Part shown: positions 37,703-50,807 of the stretch, piece after piece
How the letters are laid out: every line of letters starts with the position of its first letter
Numbering within the stretch: the stretch's first letter is position 1
NCBI GenBank assembly: GCA_030248135.1
Contig: JASANC010004297.1
Coordinates: 34,282-98,281, forward strand
Direction: 5' to 3'
DNA length: 64,000 bases
DNA from: Theristus sp. LFF4_11
Taxonomy: Eukaryota; Nematoda; Chromadorea; Monhysterida; Xyalidae
The notes under the pieces: model-generated
What the model was told of the DNA's origin: nothing
The model's input: the letters and a program-made list of their open reading frames with translations, nothing else
Database searches by the model: none
Made by a program: the position numbers and the translations under genes

Positions 37703-40414
37703 CTGAAATTGAAAAAGCTTCCGCACGTTTGAATCACACACGCCAAAAACCACCAGTCTAGCCCAGAAAACCAAAATTCAGTAAACTTCAGCAATTCAGT
37801 GACACATCCTGTAACTGACAAACCAACAGAAACCGTGCAGAAAACCAGATTATACTGCAGCAAAAAATCTGCAGGAAAAGAAAAAGAAGACGACAAGAAA
37901 ACACAATCAAAACGAGGCGGATTGGTAAAAGTTTGAGAGACTGCTCCGGGTTTCTGAGGTACCATCTACATTTGCACATCATGTAATTGTGGTAAACCAT
38001 GGCGGCTCCAAAAAAAGTGCACCACTGTTTCCCAGTTCGGATACATTTTTTTGTCTAGCACCAAGTAAAGCAAAAAAAATCTATAATAGAATCTTCCGCG
38101 AAGAATACATGTACAGAGCTTTGAATTTCGGCATACATTTACGAAATGGAGCAAAAATCAATTTCCGGTTTATATCGTCTTCCTTTATTTATTGTGAGAC
38201 ATCTATATGCGATTCTCTTTCATGAGGGGGCTTGGGAGGTTTTCGGTATTCGAAAATTTATTTGTGTTTTGGAAAGATACTCTGGTGCGCGGTGTGTGGA
38301 AACAGTTGAAAGAGCGGGTTCACAATCTAAATTGAAAATGTCCCATTGTGAGATTTGCGCTGATGCCGCGGCCAATTTGCAGCAAAGCGGTGACTGACAG
38401 GTTTGATCAAACAAGCTATGACAATTTTAAAATAATTAAAACACACAAGATATAAACACACCTAATGCGCAGTTTTTGAAATTACAATCGTTAAAATGAA
38501 AAACAATATTTCTTGGTTTAATCATCGGTTCGTTTACAATAAGCGTAACCACAAGCGTACCAATTGATGTAACATAAGAAAAAGTGTAATTTTGCAGTCA
38601 TGGCCCGTTGAAACAAAATGCCGAACGAGAAGAATCACAAAAGTATATTGTATGTGCGCATATCAGTGCACGCAAATGCGCTTGGATAAACACGCAAAAT
38701 AAATTATTTTTGAGTCCAAAACGATATACCAAAATCGCACCGATGGGAGCAATTTATAACTCGGCTTATATCAACAGTGAAAATGACTTTATTTCTTCCG
38801 TGGAGTCTTTTTACATTTTTGGAATTTCAGGTTGCCATTATACCAGGGTGGTTTATGAGTTTCAAATGGTCTCAGCGTCAGTGAATTCTGTTTCTTGAAA
38901 GGTTGGCCAGTCTTGTAACATGTGACGTGAAATATTCCAAGGGCATTGTACCTTGCATTGTGATTTTGAGCAGAAAACGAAATTTGACTAAAATAGAAAC
39001 GAAAGCGATGGTTTTTGACACAAAATTTTATGGCAACGGACAAGCTGAACTTGTCGAAAAATGCAAAATCAAGATTTTGAACAGGACGGAGCCATTTTTT
39101 GATGCATTTTTAAGTCTGTTTTGAAATGAATTGCAAATAAGGCAATTTATTTGGAGACGTTCTGCATTTGGTGAAAAAAGTTTATGTACATGTCTAAAGA
39201 TGGACAGTATTTCATTTCTGATAATCAGCACAGAAGTTTATGGGCCACGCTTTTGCAAATCCAAGTGAGCTTTACGCAACAATGAACTCTGAATGTGAAC
39301 AGTGTGCGTTCGTTTAGGAAACAGCATAAAATTTTCAAGTTCGCTGCACTGGAAACAGCAACAGACGAAATAATGAAAAGATTTGAAAGCCGACCAAATA
39401 ATTCAAGCAAAACAACCAGAAAGACGCACCGAAGACACGAGCAGACCATGAGAGAAAATGTATGTGCGCAGAGTGTAAGCTTACTGATGATACATTAGCA
39501 TTTTAGCATGCAAGTAACAAGCACACACATCATGTGCACGACAATAGCCATGGTTGAAAACTGTGCGGTTCTCTTTTAAATTATGGTGATGAACAGACAG
39601 GAAAGATAATCAGAGAATGCAAAAGAAGGCGTTTTGTCTCAGTTGTTTATGGAATGCAAAATGCGTTGATGACAACAAAACGCACACTGTAGCAAACGTG
39701 GTGAACCATTTTGTATTCATCACCGTGTCTGAAAATGGTTCCGTGCTTGAAATACTGCGAAAACTTGCCCTGAAGAAGGGGGGCTGCGCTGCCGTTCGCC
39801 GTATTTTTAGTTCTTGAAAGCTGTCAATAAAACAAAACTGCAAAACCACCAGAATGTCTTTTGAACGACGTGAACTTCTTCAATAATGAATCACAACAAT
39901 GAGTCACAACGGTATTTCAGCGTTTTTTTAGCAACTATTTTGATGTTTGTAAAATTCTTTTGCAGTACGTACTTTTCTAGCTTGTTTTCTAGCTTCTAAC
40001 CAACCGACTCGACAAACTATTTTGCTCAATTTCTGTTGTTTTTTACGACACACACATAAACGGAGCTTTGTTTTAAACTCTGCAATTCGAAACAAAACAT
40101 TTCAACAAGCAAACAAACAATGAAACAAGAAGCCACATCGGAAGGATATTTCAACAAAACAACTCAAATCCTAGACGTTGACTGAATGAATGAATTCGAT
40201 CTGGATCTGACCAACTGGCACGTCTCATTCAAACAAACTAACAAAATAAGCAAACATGCAAACCACAACAAACAAACACACAGGCCCACATGCGTTATAT
40301 CACGGTACCCTGCTTCAAGGGGTGGCAGCATACGTCAAGTAGCTGGTGTGTTTGTTGCCATCAGAATTTTGTTGCAGAAAAGAGACTGCGTGAAACAGAA
40401 AAGTGCACAGCCAA
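37703..40414. other. Between the coiled-coil and ZNF593 genes; weak coding traces
   Basis: Mostly AT-rich. A plus-strand frame at 38903-39124 (73 codons, ending DAFLSLF) and preceding frames at 38608-38898 have a somewhat protein-like composition. I cannot join them into a gene or name a family. A polypyrimidine acceptor at about 37870 on the minus strand may belong to a further 5' exon of the coiled-coil gene. Confidence 0.25.
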
Positions 40415-40981
40415 TCACGCCCTATCGTCCGTAACAATGCCCGAATCATGGTGCGCCTTTTTCTTCCTCAACACCGTCAGTCTCTCAGTTCCAAACTTTT
40501 CGCGGTCGTATTTGCCGAGTCCGCCGGCTGCTGCGGCCTCAGCGTGCGAGTACGGTGTGTCCGTGAGCATTATCACGCGACGTTTGTGCGGTTTGCCGGA
40601 TTGGTGACGTCTGATGGAGGTGCAGTCGTGGAAATACATGCTGAAAGAGCACGTGCTGCTTGGTCGGTGTTTGTGGTCAGCAGGCAAGTGTTTTGTTGGC
40701 AAAATATGGAATTTTCCAGTCAGTTCGGGCAATGTACCAGTTTCCAGAAACCGTAACCAAAAACTAAATAACGGTATCATGATCACAGTCACACGAACTG
40801 ATTCCGACTGCACTAACTCGCATTCAGCGCAGTAGAACTGCCCTTCGCCAGGCAAGTCCGGGTCGGCGGGTTGCTCCGCGAGTTTCGCTGCTTTTCCCGA
40901 CTGAATCTGCTCACGAATTTCGTCCAAATCACGACCCTTCCGTTTTCGACCTTTATTCGACGGTGTGTGCTTTTTCGGCAT
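40415..40981 (-). CDS. ZNF593: ZNF593/Bud20-type C2H2 zinc-finger protein
   Basis: Nucleolar/nuclear shuttling factor of 60S ribosomal subunit maturation; Bud20 in yeast. Two exons, 40981-40818 and 40640-40415, join in phase to give 129 aa, close to the family size. Landmarks are the basic start with RKRKGRDLDEI, then DPDLPGEGQFYC. The single zinc finger has C51, C54, H67 and H73 (wide C2H2 spacing, HQSGKPH). After it come KPHKRRV, the PYSHAEAAAAGGLG segment and a short basic tail. Introns splitting the finger are common. The upstream neighbour (minus strand) is cysteinyl-tRNA synthetase, another translation gene, but the two are 1.5 kb apart and not an operon on present evidence. Confidence 0.92.
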   Translation of the reverse strand: MPKKHTPSNKGRKRKGRDLDEIREQIQSGKAAKLAEQPADPDLPGEGQFYCAECELVQSESVRVTVIMIPLFSFWLRFLETGTLPELTGKFHILPTKHLPADHKHRPSSTCSFSMYFHDCTSIRRHQSGKPHKRRVIMLTDTPYSHAEAAAAGGLGKYDREKFGTERLTVLRKKKAHHDSGIVTDDRA

Positions 40982-42445
40982 CTTATTTTTTCTGAAATTG
41001 AGCCAAGTTGTTATCCAGCTTGCTCATGGGCAGCATTTGAATGGGCATAAGGTGATTGGAGTACGGTACGAGCATAATGGAGCCCCGTCCACAGTGCTTG
41101 CTTTGAAGCAAACGTTGTTTAGATTAGAACGTTTCGTTCCGCACACGAAACACAAACGGCTGACTTTTGTTTCTCGCAAACTGGTACACACGTTGATTGG
41201 TTGCGTGATGTCAAGACAACCAATCAGCATGTGTTTGATCTCATTCAAATGAGTGACCAACCAACCGTTAGCATATCATTCCATTGATAACAGACAAAAG
41301 AAATATTCAGAAATTCCGCAGAATATACTCGTGACTGTGAACACCCGATTCAAAAAAAAAATCAATCAAAACACCTTCCATTTTTATTTCAGCGGAATTG
41401 AAAAAGAAACCAACAGTCTCACAACAAAACTATAAGATCAGTTTTTACTGCCATACCACAAAAAGTTTTATAAAGTTTTACAAACAGGGGTTTTATGAAG
41501 TGATTTTGCAAAAACAAAGGTCGTTTTTAGGCAACAAAAATGATCACATACTGTTAAGAAGCCACAATTAGTAAACATCACAAAATAAATCATACACCGA
41601 AATATTCAACAGTAACACAATCTCAATGTGTCAACAAAGAAACATAACAGAACAACAAGAAAGCAGATCTGAACAGCCACGAAAACAGAGGAACATAGAT
41701 CTCTTTGGATTTGAGTATTTATTACTATCTTTCGTTTTTTTTCGAAATTTCAACAAATAGAATTCAACAAAACAGGCGTTGTTTCTTCAGGTAAAATAAG
41801 AAAAGCTGTAAAAACACCGAACAAATGAACAAAATTAGAATGGATTATTCGATGATTGAATGCAGATTGAAACCTTTCTTTGAAAACCAAAGAATATTTT
41901 CCAGGTGTTTCTGCGATAGGAATGCAGTATTATGCTTTGATGCGGGAATTCAAAACTGGTAACGTGTCCCAAGTATAAAGAAAATGTAAGGTCCTAATAA
42001 AGGCATTATGAATTGCCGCATCAATCACGATATAAGTCTCCTATCAACGTCTTTGAACCCAGTGAGCTGAATCAAAAAAATAGCTAATACACATTTGAAT
42101 CGATCCTCATTAAAATTACATCAAAAAACTAAAAAAACATGATCTCAGAAATCGTCATAGTTCTTCAATACTGCACACAATAAAGTATACGTTTATCCCA
42201 CACCATGACCAAAGGCAAAAACACTGAAACCCGAGTTCACCATTGCTATCAATCCAGCCAGCAGGCACTCAAAAAATTTCAACGATGCCTAACAGTACGG
42301 CGAGACCACAGGAAACTGATTTCCAGTGTCATCTTTCTTTAAAAAAAACGTCTTACCAAATTTCCAAGCAAGACGACTCCTGTCGCGCTGCACACCTAAT
42401 CAAGACTCAGCGTCACTCAATGATCACAAGAACAGCCGTTCACTA
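40982..42445. other. Intergenic; family E fragment
   Basis: AT-rich. Positions about 41930-42065 carry a degraded family E element (TTTGATGCGGGAATTCAAAACTGG, then GAATTGCCGCATCAATCACG). This interval holds the 3' region of the cysteinyl-tRNA synthetase transcript and the promoter of ZNF593. Confidence 0.45.
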
Positions 42446-45400
42446 TCACGCCTGCTTGTCCACCAGCTGCGCATAGCGCTTCGCGTGCATTTCGCGTTGT
42501 TTCTCCAGTTTCTTCCTCGTCTTCTTGCCGAGCTCTTCGCCAGCGGCATCGTGCGTCGGTATTCCGTCCGCGTCAAACTTTGAGTACTTATCCGTTTGAC
42601 CTCGGAACAACTCTTCCGGCGGAACGCGCTTCGCGGCGTCTTGCTGCGCTTTCTCGGCTTGTTGTCTGCAAAAGGAAAACGAGATGTTTTTCTCTGCAAT
42701 GGTCGCACAACGATGACAAACAAACACGCCACTAAATGGAGTGCTGGTGATGGGGAGTGATAGTGTGTGCCTCCGTCGAAAACGTCGCAAACGTCCGTGT
42801 AATCCGTGGCACCCGTCAGTGATAGAGCGGCGCTAACACACGCCATTTTCGCGGAGCTCGCAGGAAAAGTAGCCTGACTGTTATACAGCTCTCTGCGCAA
42901 TGCCGTGCTAATGTGAGTGCATCGAATGAGCATAAAACCCACCTCAATTGTACCGTGAATCAGCTGGTAATGGCCCAGTATAAAAACAGCGGTCTCTGTT
43001 ATAACTCGCCAATAATGCACAATGTCTATGTCTTCCAGCCACTCTTTGGTGTCATCACAATTGTTTAGGTGTCTCTGACGCCTGTTTACCCTGCAGCAAA
43101 CCAGTGCATCAGCATGCCCCCACGTGCACCACTTGCCTCTCCTTGGCCGCCCGTTTCTCTCGTTCGAGTTCTCTCTTCTGCTCGACCTCCCGCATCAATT
43201 GTTCTGGATCGACCAGCTTAATGCGCGGCAACTGGCCGGCTTGTTGGTCTTCGAATCGCACGCCGAGCGGCGGCAGGACGTCGTCGCGGAGACGGTCGCA
43301 TTCCTGAAAATACGCCGCATGCTGGCTGAATGAGTCCGCAGTTTGCATGGGCGTCGTGTGTGTCGTGGTGAACGAACTGAAACTCGATTTGCATTGTGTC
43401 GCTGGCAAACGTTCGAGGCATCTTTTGGTAACGTGTTTTATTCGGAAACACTGAACGCCGCACAAAAACGCTGTCACAACCTCGCTCCTTCCTTGCAACA
43501 ATCACGCAAGCCCCATGAATGCTCAACATCAGTAATCACCCAGTCACCTGCAAAATCTCGGTGCACTTTGCGTCGCGTGCGATCTGTCTGGCACGTTCAC
43601 GGAATGCTGCCAACGCGTGCAGATACGGCAGCAGCAGTTGCTCTTTGTCGTCGCCTGTTGCCGACTCACCAGCAGCAGCGGCAGAGGCGTCGGTGAATCC
43701 AATCGCATCGCCGCCGGTGCCGATGGCGCCGAACACACGCAGCATCGACGTCATGTAACTCGCGATACGCCGTAGCAGCAGGCAGTTCGGCCGTGACTGC
43801 TCATCTTCGCAGGTCTGCGCGAACGAAACAAACGTGTCACGGCACTCGCTGCTTCAGCGTTTGTCACAGCGTCATCGGTTTTTTCAATGTCACGTGTGAA
43901 TGCTACACAAGCCAACCAAGCAAAACACAACGCTACGCTTTATGCAGCAATTCAATACTGCCAAAGTGACCCTAGCTTTCATCAACGAATCAACATTGCA
44001 CCAGCGACTCCACTGAGCACACCCGTATGTAGGCGTTTCCATGGACGATCAGCTCTCTGAACAGCTCCAGCACGGTGTGCGTGTCGACCGAGTCGCACAG
44101 CGCTTCGTGGACGTCCTGGTGAAACAAGCACAACACTGCAATCGAGAATAGTATTCGGAAAGAGATCTGCAGTGTCGAAACAGAAACAAACACACACTAA
44201 ACCCTGCAACCAGGCACAAGCTGATTGAGGTTTGTGGTTGGAATTTCGAAAACTCGGTAAACATTTGGCAAAACACACGCCAGCTGATGAACGCAGTCAT
44301 AAAGCGAGAATCAGCACTGCACCTGTTTGCATTGGTGCAAGCGTTGCGCCAACTGCAAATCGCGCTCCGTCCACTTTGTGTATCCATCGGCGGAGTCGGG
44401 CCGAAAATTCAGGCGAATATAATGTTTGCACGTGAGGAAGAACTCGTTCGCCAATTTCTCCCATTGCAATGCGCGCTCCATTGTGGGCAAACTATGAACA
44501 CAAGAAAAGCCTTTAAAACACAACATTTTAGTTTTTTTTGGTTTTTTTACTTTAGAGTTTGAAACAAAAAAACATTCGAGTGCTGCAGAATTCTGGTTAA
44601 CGAAAATGAATGTTAAAAAATGCGATTTTAGCATGTTTGAAAATTTAAAACTGTTTCGGGCAGAACACTAAACGGAATGCAGCAGCAATAACAGCTTATG
44701 CGTGGTTTTGTTTCCCCCTTTTTGGGTTCCCTCATTCGAATTCATCAACGAAAGAAAAAAGGAATTTTATAACAAAATCCTGGTAAAAACGCACGAATAA
44801 TCGAGCACGTCCTCCCAGTTGTGCATCAGGAACAATATTCGCAACTGCCTTGCGGTGTACTTCTCCAGAGCCTCGCGAATCGTGATGAAATTCTTCAGGC
44901 TTTTCGACATTTTCAGACCCTGAATTCGAAGCGTGCCTGCGTGCAGCCAATAGTTGCACCTGAAATGCCAATGACGTTCCGATCTGAAAACCATATACCA
45001 TTTTTCTGATCCATGCCATGACGCACTGATCCGTGCCACATTCTGTTCATTGGAGTTGCTTGCGTTCCACGAAGTAAAATGGGTGGACAAACTGGATATG
45101 AACTTCAGAATAACAGCTATCCTCGAAGAAAACAGAAATAAAACCAATTTTACGAAAAAGTGGTTTGCAACTCCACTGAAATAAAAACATGTTTGCGCGC
45201 ACCACTGATCGCAGCGGAAGCACGCCTCCGACTGTGCGATTTCGTTGTCGTGATGCGGGAATTTGAGGTCGAAGCCGCCGGAGTGCACGTCGAGTGCACG
45301 GCCGCACACGGCACTGGCCATCACCGAGCACTCGATGTGCCAGCCGGGACGCCCGTCGCCCCACGGACTCGTCCATTTCGGCTCGCCCGCTTTGCTCGCC

Positions 45401-48400
45401 TTCCACAGCGCAAAATCGGTGGCGTTCCGTTTCGCCTGCAAATGGTGGTGGAGCGTTTTTACCCGAGTTTTTGTTGAGTTTTTATGGGTTCACTAATGGA
45501 AATCCTAGATAGGAAATTCGTTGCCTGCTTGATGCGCGACAGATAAAAAATTGTCTGAATGACGTTGCTGTTGATTGCGACCACTGCGGCAAGGTGAGGT
45601 GGTGCCGCAGTTCTGCAATGCTGCACTTTAACGGCATACTTTCGATCACTTGCCAAACGCTTTCAGTCTGTCGTATCTTAGCGAGCTTTCAGGCATTTAT
45701 GAACGGCCGTATGAAGCATGAAGCTAATTTATTTCTATTGGCTTGCTTTATTCAACATGGGTTTGTTCACATCACAACGCACTGAGTGGCAGAACCGAAA
45801 CAGACAATCAGATGAAGCAACCTTGATCCTGTCAACGCCCATACTCAGTTCGCCCTCGCCTTCCCTCATGGCAGCACGCATTGCCTCCGCATCGCCATAA
45901 GCCTCCGGCACCAGCTTAGCATACTGGTGACCCTCGCTGGAATCGAAAGCAACCGTATCGAAGTAGACCTGAGAAAAATTAAAAAAGCACTTTGATGGCA
46001 CAGATTGACACGTTTACGAATGTTTAAAAAACCGGTGTTTACAGCTTCTAAAAATTTGTTCTTCATAATTTTCTACCGTTGTAACAATGTTCCACCTCAT
46101 TAAAAAGCTTATTGGAGGCTGCGTGCGCTGATGAGAAAAACCTGCACACCGTGCGCTTACGGCTGTAACTTTCGAAACGCGCCTCCCACCTAGAGATGTC
46201 AAGAAAAAAAAATTTCTATTTTTTTTCTTTTTTTAAAAAAAAATTTTTTTTTTAAATTTTTTTTTTAAAATGAAAGTTGTTCAGAATTTTTCAGGGAGTC
46301 CGAATATCACCATCTGAGGAGCCACCGACTTACCATATGACCCCCACTCACATGGGAGGAGGGTGAAAATTTCAGACTTGGTTTCGGCGACCCCATTTTC
46401 CCACCGACGACATCACGTCTCGTGTTTTGCCTCTCAATTCACCTCAAATAACATGGAAACAAGTTCCACAACAAACCGGTGTGATCACGCTGACGACACG
46501 AGGCGAAACAGCAACGAGCAACCAACGAAGTTACGCTTGCAGTGGCAGACAGTGCAATTTCCACCTTTCGAGATCCTGAAAAACGATGCGTAAATGTGAG
46601 TTCTCTGCTTCTATCTCACCTTAGCGACATCGGAATTTGTTGAACTAGCCTTTGCGACGCTCAAGTACTTCAATGCGCGAGTCGATCATCACTCACCAAG
46701 GCTGAAAACAGTCGATAAATCAATCCAGAATACCACCTGCAGCGTTGAAGACTAAGTGACAAGGTAAAGTCAAAGAAAATTTTTGTTGAACTTTCGAAAA
46801 ATTATGCCAAAAACGGCATTTTCAGGGCACATTAAAGAAAAAATTTCAAAAATTTAAAAAAAAATGCTCATTTTTTTTACTTTTTTAAAAAAAAAATTAA
46901 AAAAAAAATTTTTTTTGACCCTTACATCTCTACTCCCACCGCTATTCTGGTTGTATCGGTTGGTTCCGAACAGGTAAACAAAAAAACGAAATCAAAAACA
47001 AAAAAAGCGCGAGCGCCGACCGATCCATCGGCGGTCGCATACGCGAATCCGTTGCGAATGATGCGCTGAATGAAGTCGATGATCTCAGGGACGTACTCGG
47101 AGACGCGCGTCAGCACGTCCGGCGGAAGCACGTTCAGTCGGTGCATGTCCGCGTGGAACTCATTCTCGTAATGGCGCGCCACTTTCGTGAAAATCGACAC
47201 GTCACTGATCGACTGACCGAATCTACTGTCCAGCCAATCGGCCAGCACGTCCGATGCCTGCGGAGCGAATGAGCGCAGCAGTCTGCGGATTCGATTGGGG
47301 GGAGAGGGGGGGGGGGGTAAAGTGAAGCGTGCGTTCAAACCAACGTGCCGTTCGAGTGATGCTGCCTAACTCCGACTACGCGCCAACCTGTTGAACCAAG
47401 TCATTTTTCGCCTCCAGAACGGCCGAGTCGTCCGTCGGCGACGTTGACGCCTTCAACGCTTGCTCCAGGCGCTCGGCAGCCACGTTGGATTTGTCGATCT
47501 GATGCAAGTATTACGAATTGACAGTGATCAAGTTCGATTTATCTGAACAGATAAACGAGCGTTTCAGAATTTTGAGATCGCTATCGCAACAATCACCAGT
47601 GCGTTTCGACAGAATAACCACGCCACGGCACGTTGCGCTGCGTGACAGCTAATGCAACTGTCAAGACCGAATATGCTGTTCATCGTTTGCCTACCTGGCT
47701 GAGAAAATCTTCACCACTGCATCAAGTGTGTCATAGTCTTGTTGTTTAACTGCTGTCTGTCCACCATGACAAAAAAATCAACCATTCTCTGAAAATAAAA
47801 ACAAACTCACAATATTTTTGAGCATCTCTTTCTTCGCTGGATCGGTTTCGTTGTCGTATTTGACGCGAAACATAACCAGCGCGCTCATCAGATCACCTAG
47901 CGTGTCATTAACCGTTGAGTCTCGTTTCATGTACTGCTCGAGCAAATGGCGATGCCTGGCTCTAGAAAAAAAAGAAAACATGAAAAGACCACGCGATGCA
48001 CCTTTTTTAAACCCTGAAATCAACAAATAATGCCGTTTTACTGACCACTGTGACTGTTTCAATTTCATCACACCATCAAGACAACTTAATGAGACAAATC
48101 CGATTGCGAAACTTGAGCTGCATTTCTGCTCTAAACAAACGGACACCTCAACTAACTTTTTGATGATTTTATCGTCGATATCAGTAACGTTCATGACGAA
48201 ATTCACGTCGTAACCGAAATAACCGCTCAGCACTCGGCGAAGAATATCAAATGAAATGTAGGAACGAGCATGGCCCATGTGTGCCGAGTCGTAGACGGTC
48301 GGGCCGCAGATGTACCAGTTGACCTGCACGGAAAAACCAAAACGTTCGAGTTTGCACGGTTTTGGGATGAGCTGGCACCGCTGGTTTTCCAGCCGATCTC

Positions 48401-48972
48401 GTGCGCGTTGTATGTCGTTCCATGTGGCACGAAATTGCTCGAATAGATCGAGTCGAATAACCGTCGATTTTGGCGAGCTTTTCTAAACAGCTCACTGGAA
48501 TGCCGACGACAGGCGCACAGTCGCTGGCATGCGCGTTGCTGCGCAAGGACACGAAGCGCGTGCACCGTTATCGCGGAGCTGGGTGGAAAAGCATGCACAT
48601 GGTGGGACCACGCAGCTGTCGGCATAACGCCGTGCTGGCGTGCGTGGACTGTGCGGACACCAGCGGCCAGCCGTCACAACAACACCAACACCATCAACAT
48701 TCGACCGCAACCTGTTTGCCATTGCGCGCCACGAACAGCTGCTTCTGTCGCGTCAAACTGTTGTGCAGCCTCAACTGTGCAGCGTCGCTGTCGCCCGATG
48801 ACGCCGACGGTTGGCGCCACCTGGCCAGCGGCCGTTTCTCAGCAGTCTCCAAACGCTGCTGCGCCACGGAATTGCCGCTGCTGCCGCTGCCACCGCCGTC
48901 GTCGGCCAGCGCATCCGAGTTCAACGTTCCATTTGTCATGATCGCATTCGTTGTTGTTGTTGTCATTTTCAT
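42446..48972 (-). CDS. CARS1: Cysteinyl-tRNA synthetase, cytosolic
   Basis: Charges tRNA-Cys with cysteine. Fourteen exons: 48972-48712, 48323-48157, 47961-47811, 47498-47388, 47257-47021, 45968-45822, 45435-45203, 44959-44795, 44491-44323, 44115-44023, 43814-43548, 43303-43137, 42665-42446 are placed firmly by phase and similarity (thirteen listed). They sum to 795 aa, against about 750 in human. Class I signatures are HMGH (102-105, after CGPTVYDSA) and KMSKS (452-456). The zinc-site neighbourhood CGPT, GWHIEC and [13 protein letters not shown] is present. The animal-specific insertions ([19 protein letters not shown]) and the C-terminal extension with GVRFED, a basic coiled coil and [16 protein letters not shown] are intact. 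Start chosen at 48972; an in-frame ATG at 49152 also exists. The intron at 43136-42666 needs a GC donor. Confidence 0.96.
46191..46932. mobile_element. Family C transposon
   Basis: Ends TAGAGATGT and ACATCTCTA are inverted, followed inward by A/T runs. The interior has GGGAGTCCGAA and AAAGAAAATTTTTGTTGAACT, matching the 50088 copy. It is inserted in the cysteinyl-tRNA synthetase intron between exons 47257-47021 and 45968-45822. Confidence 0.8.
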
Positions 48973-49189
48973 GAAACACCCGCGAATCGTTAGTTTAGTG
49001 CCCACGCAGTACGCTGCTTCAAACGATCTTGATGAACGTGCATCTGAAAATGGTGGAATAAATGTGCTGCATAAAATATGGTGCCTCCAGTGTTGGATGC
49101 TGAACCAAATAAATACAATATGCCACCTGGATTTTTGGAAGAGGAAGTTCATAAATTCAACGAAATATCAATGACGAGACTAATTGTGT

Positions 49190-50087
49190 CGACCCGACGA
49201 TGATTAAAGCAAAAAGCTAATCCTGATCCTGAGCCAAGCTTTTGAGAAGGTGAAAATGTTGCTTGCAATGAGTCGTTACAGAGGCATAGCGGGGAGGGGG
49301 GCTGGGGGCCCCGCCCCCCAAAAATTTTCGAATCTATCTCAGAAAATATAGATGATATATGAGAAAAGTTTTTTCGGCTCAGCTATTATCTATCTAAAAA
49401 ATTTCTCAGCCAGCTATCTATCTGAAAATTTTTGTCTTCGAAGACATAAATTGAGTCAATTTTGACCAAAATTGACCATTTTTGCTTGTTTTTAGGTAAC
49501 TCCGTGTTTATACTTGGTTTTTAGTGTATTTTTAGCATTTTTTGCTGTTTTTATAGCTTTTTAGCGTTTTATCCATTAAATTTCAAAATTTTGACCGGCC
49601 CCCCCCCAAAATTTTCCAGCTATCTATCTGTCTGGAACATTTGCTCCAGCTATCTATTCGCCCCCCACCCCAACCACCCCTCGGCTCTGGAACAACTATG
49701 GATTAGGTTTAGGATCAGGAACCTGCAACGACTCACTGCAAACAACCTCTGATTTATTTTGTGTAGGACCATTCATTTTGTCTTGGGCCGTTGGGCCATT
49801 CATTTTGTTTTGGGCCACGCATTAGTAAAGAGGAGCGCCAGAAATTCATTGACAAATAAAACTGAAAAAAGTCAAAAAATATAAACCAACAAACCCAAAT
49901 AAGCGCGAAAAAACGCCAAAGTCGATTGTGGCACGAAGAGAAACTTTCTGAAAATCATGTGCTGAAGAAAAACAACAGCTGCTGCAACACCAACATGAAA
50001 ATAGAATAGGACGGTTGGGGCCTGTTGTGGGTTGGCCTACATAGGGAACAGTACCGAAGGCGAAAGCAAATTTTCGAGGGGGGGGGG
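49190..50087. other. Intergenic repeats and low-complexity DNA
   Basis: Contains family B fragments (49210-49280 and 49700-49760) around a stretch with CAGCTATCTATCTG/GAAAATTT units and C runs (49315, 49600, 49660). No gene seen. Confidence 0.5.
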
Positions 50088-50807
50088 TAGGGTTGTTAAA
50101 AAAAACAAAAATCGTCATTTTTGTTTTTAAAAAAAAATTTTTTTTTTTTAAAAAAAATTTCAAAAATCAAAGTTGTGCTAAATCAATCAGGGAGTCCGAA
50201 GAACCACATATGATATGCAAGCGCCTCCCGAATGACTCCCGTATGGCGGAACTTTGCAGATTTTGTTTTGGTGACCTCAATTACCCCTTTTCCAAACCGT
50301 CACCATGTCTCTTCTTGTGTTTTGACCTCCAAAACGTCACTAATTGTCCCCAGCTAAGCTAATGCTAAAGTGAAGACAAACATACCGCCTTGAAATTCGA
50401 TCAATTCTTCTGATGGTGTCGCGACGACACGACACGAAGCAGCAACCAGACAACGTAGCGCTTGCAAACGGAGCAGCGAGCACAATCGGACGCTCTGCGA
50501 GGCGAATCGTCACCTTATCTGCATCGGAAATGGTAGGCTAAGCTTTGGGACGCTCAAAAACTTCATCGCAGATGTTGTCGAAGCCTAAAATCAGTCGGTA
50601 AAACGGCCCAAAATCGACTGCTAAAGGTTTTACGAGGTATAATCAAAGAAAATTTTTGTTGAACTTTCGAAAAATTGTGCCAAAATTGAGGTTTTCAGAG
50701 CATATTAGAGGAAAATTTTTCGAATTTTTTTTTTTTAAATTGGCATTTTTGTTTTTTTTTTAATCACTTTTTAAAAAAAAAAATTTCATTTTTGTTTAAC
50801 AACCCTA
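50088..50807. mobile_element. Family C transposon
   Basis: Perfect 13-bp terminal inverted repeats, TAGGGTTGTTAAA and TTTAACAACCCTA. The interior starts GGGAGTCCGAAGAACC and includes GCGCCTCCCGAATGACTCC. This is the best reference copy for the family. It is noncoding. Confidence 0.85.

Noticed and set aside
48470..49174. 234-codon plus-strand ORF
   Set aside because: It is antisense to the first exon of cysteinyl-tRNA synthetase, whose minus-strand translation matches the family ([10 protein letters not shown]).
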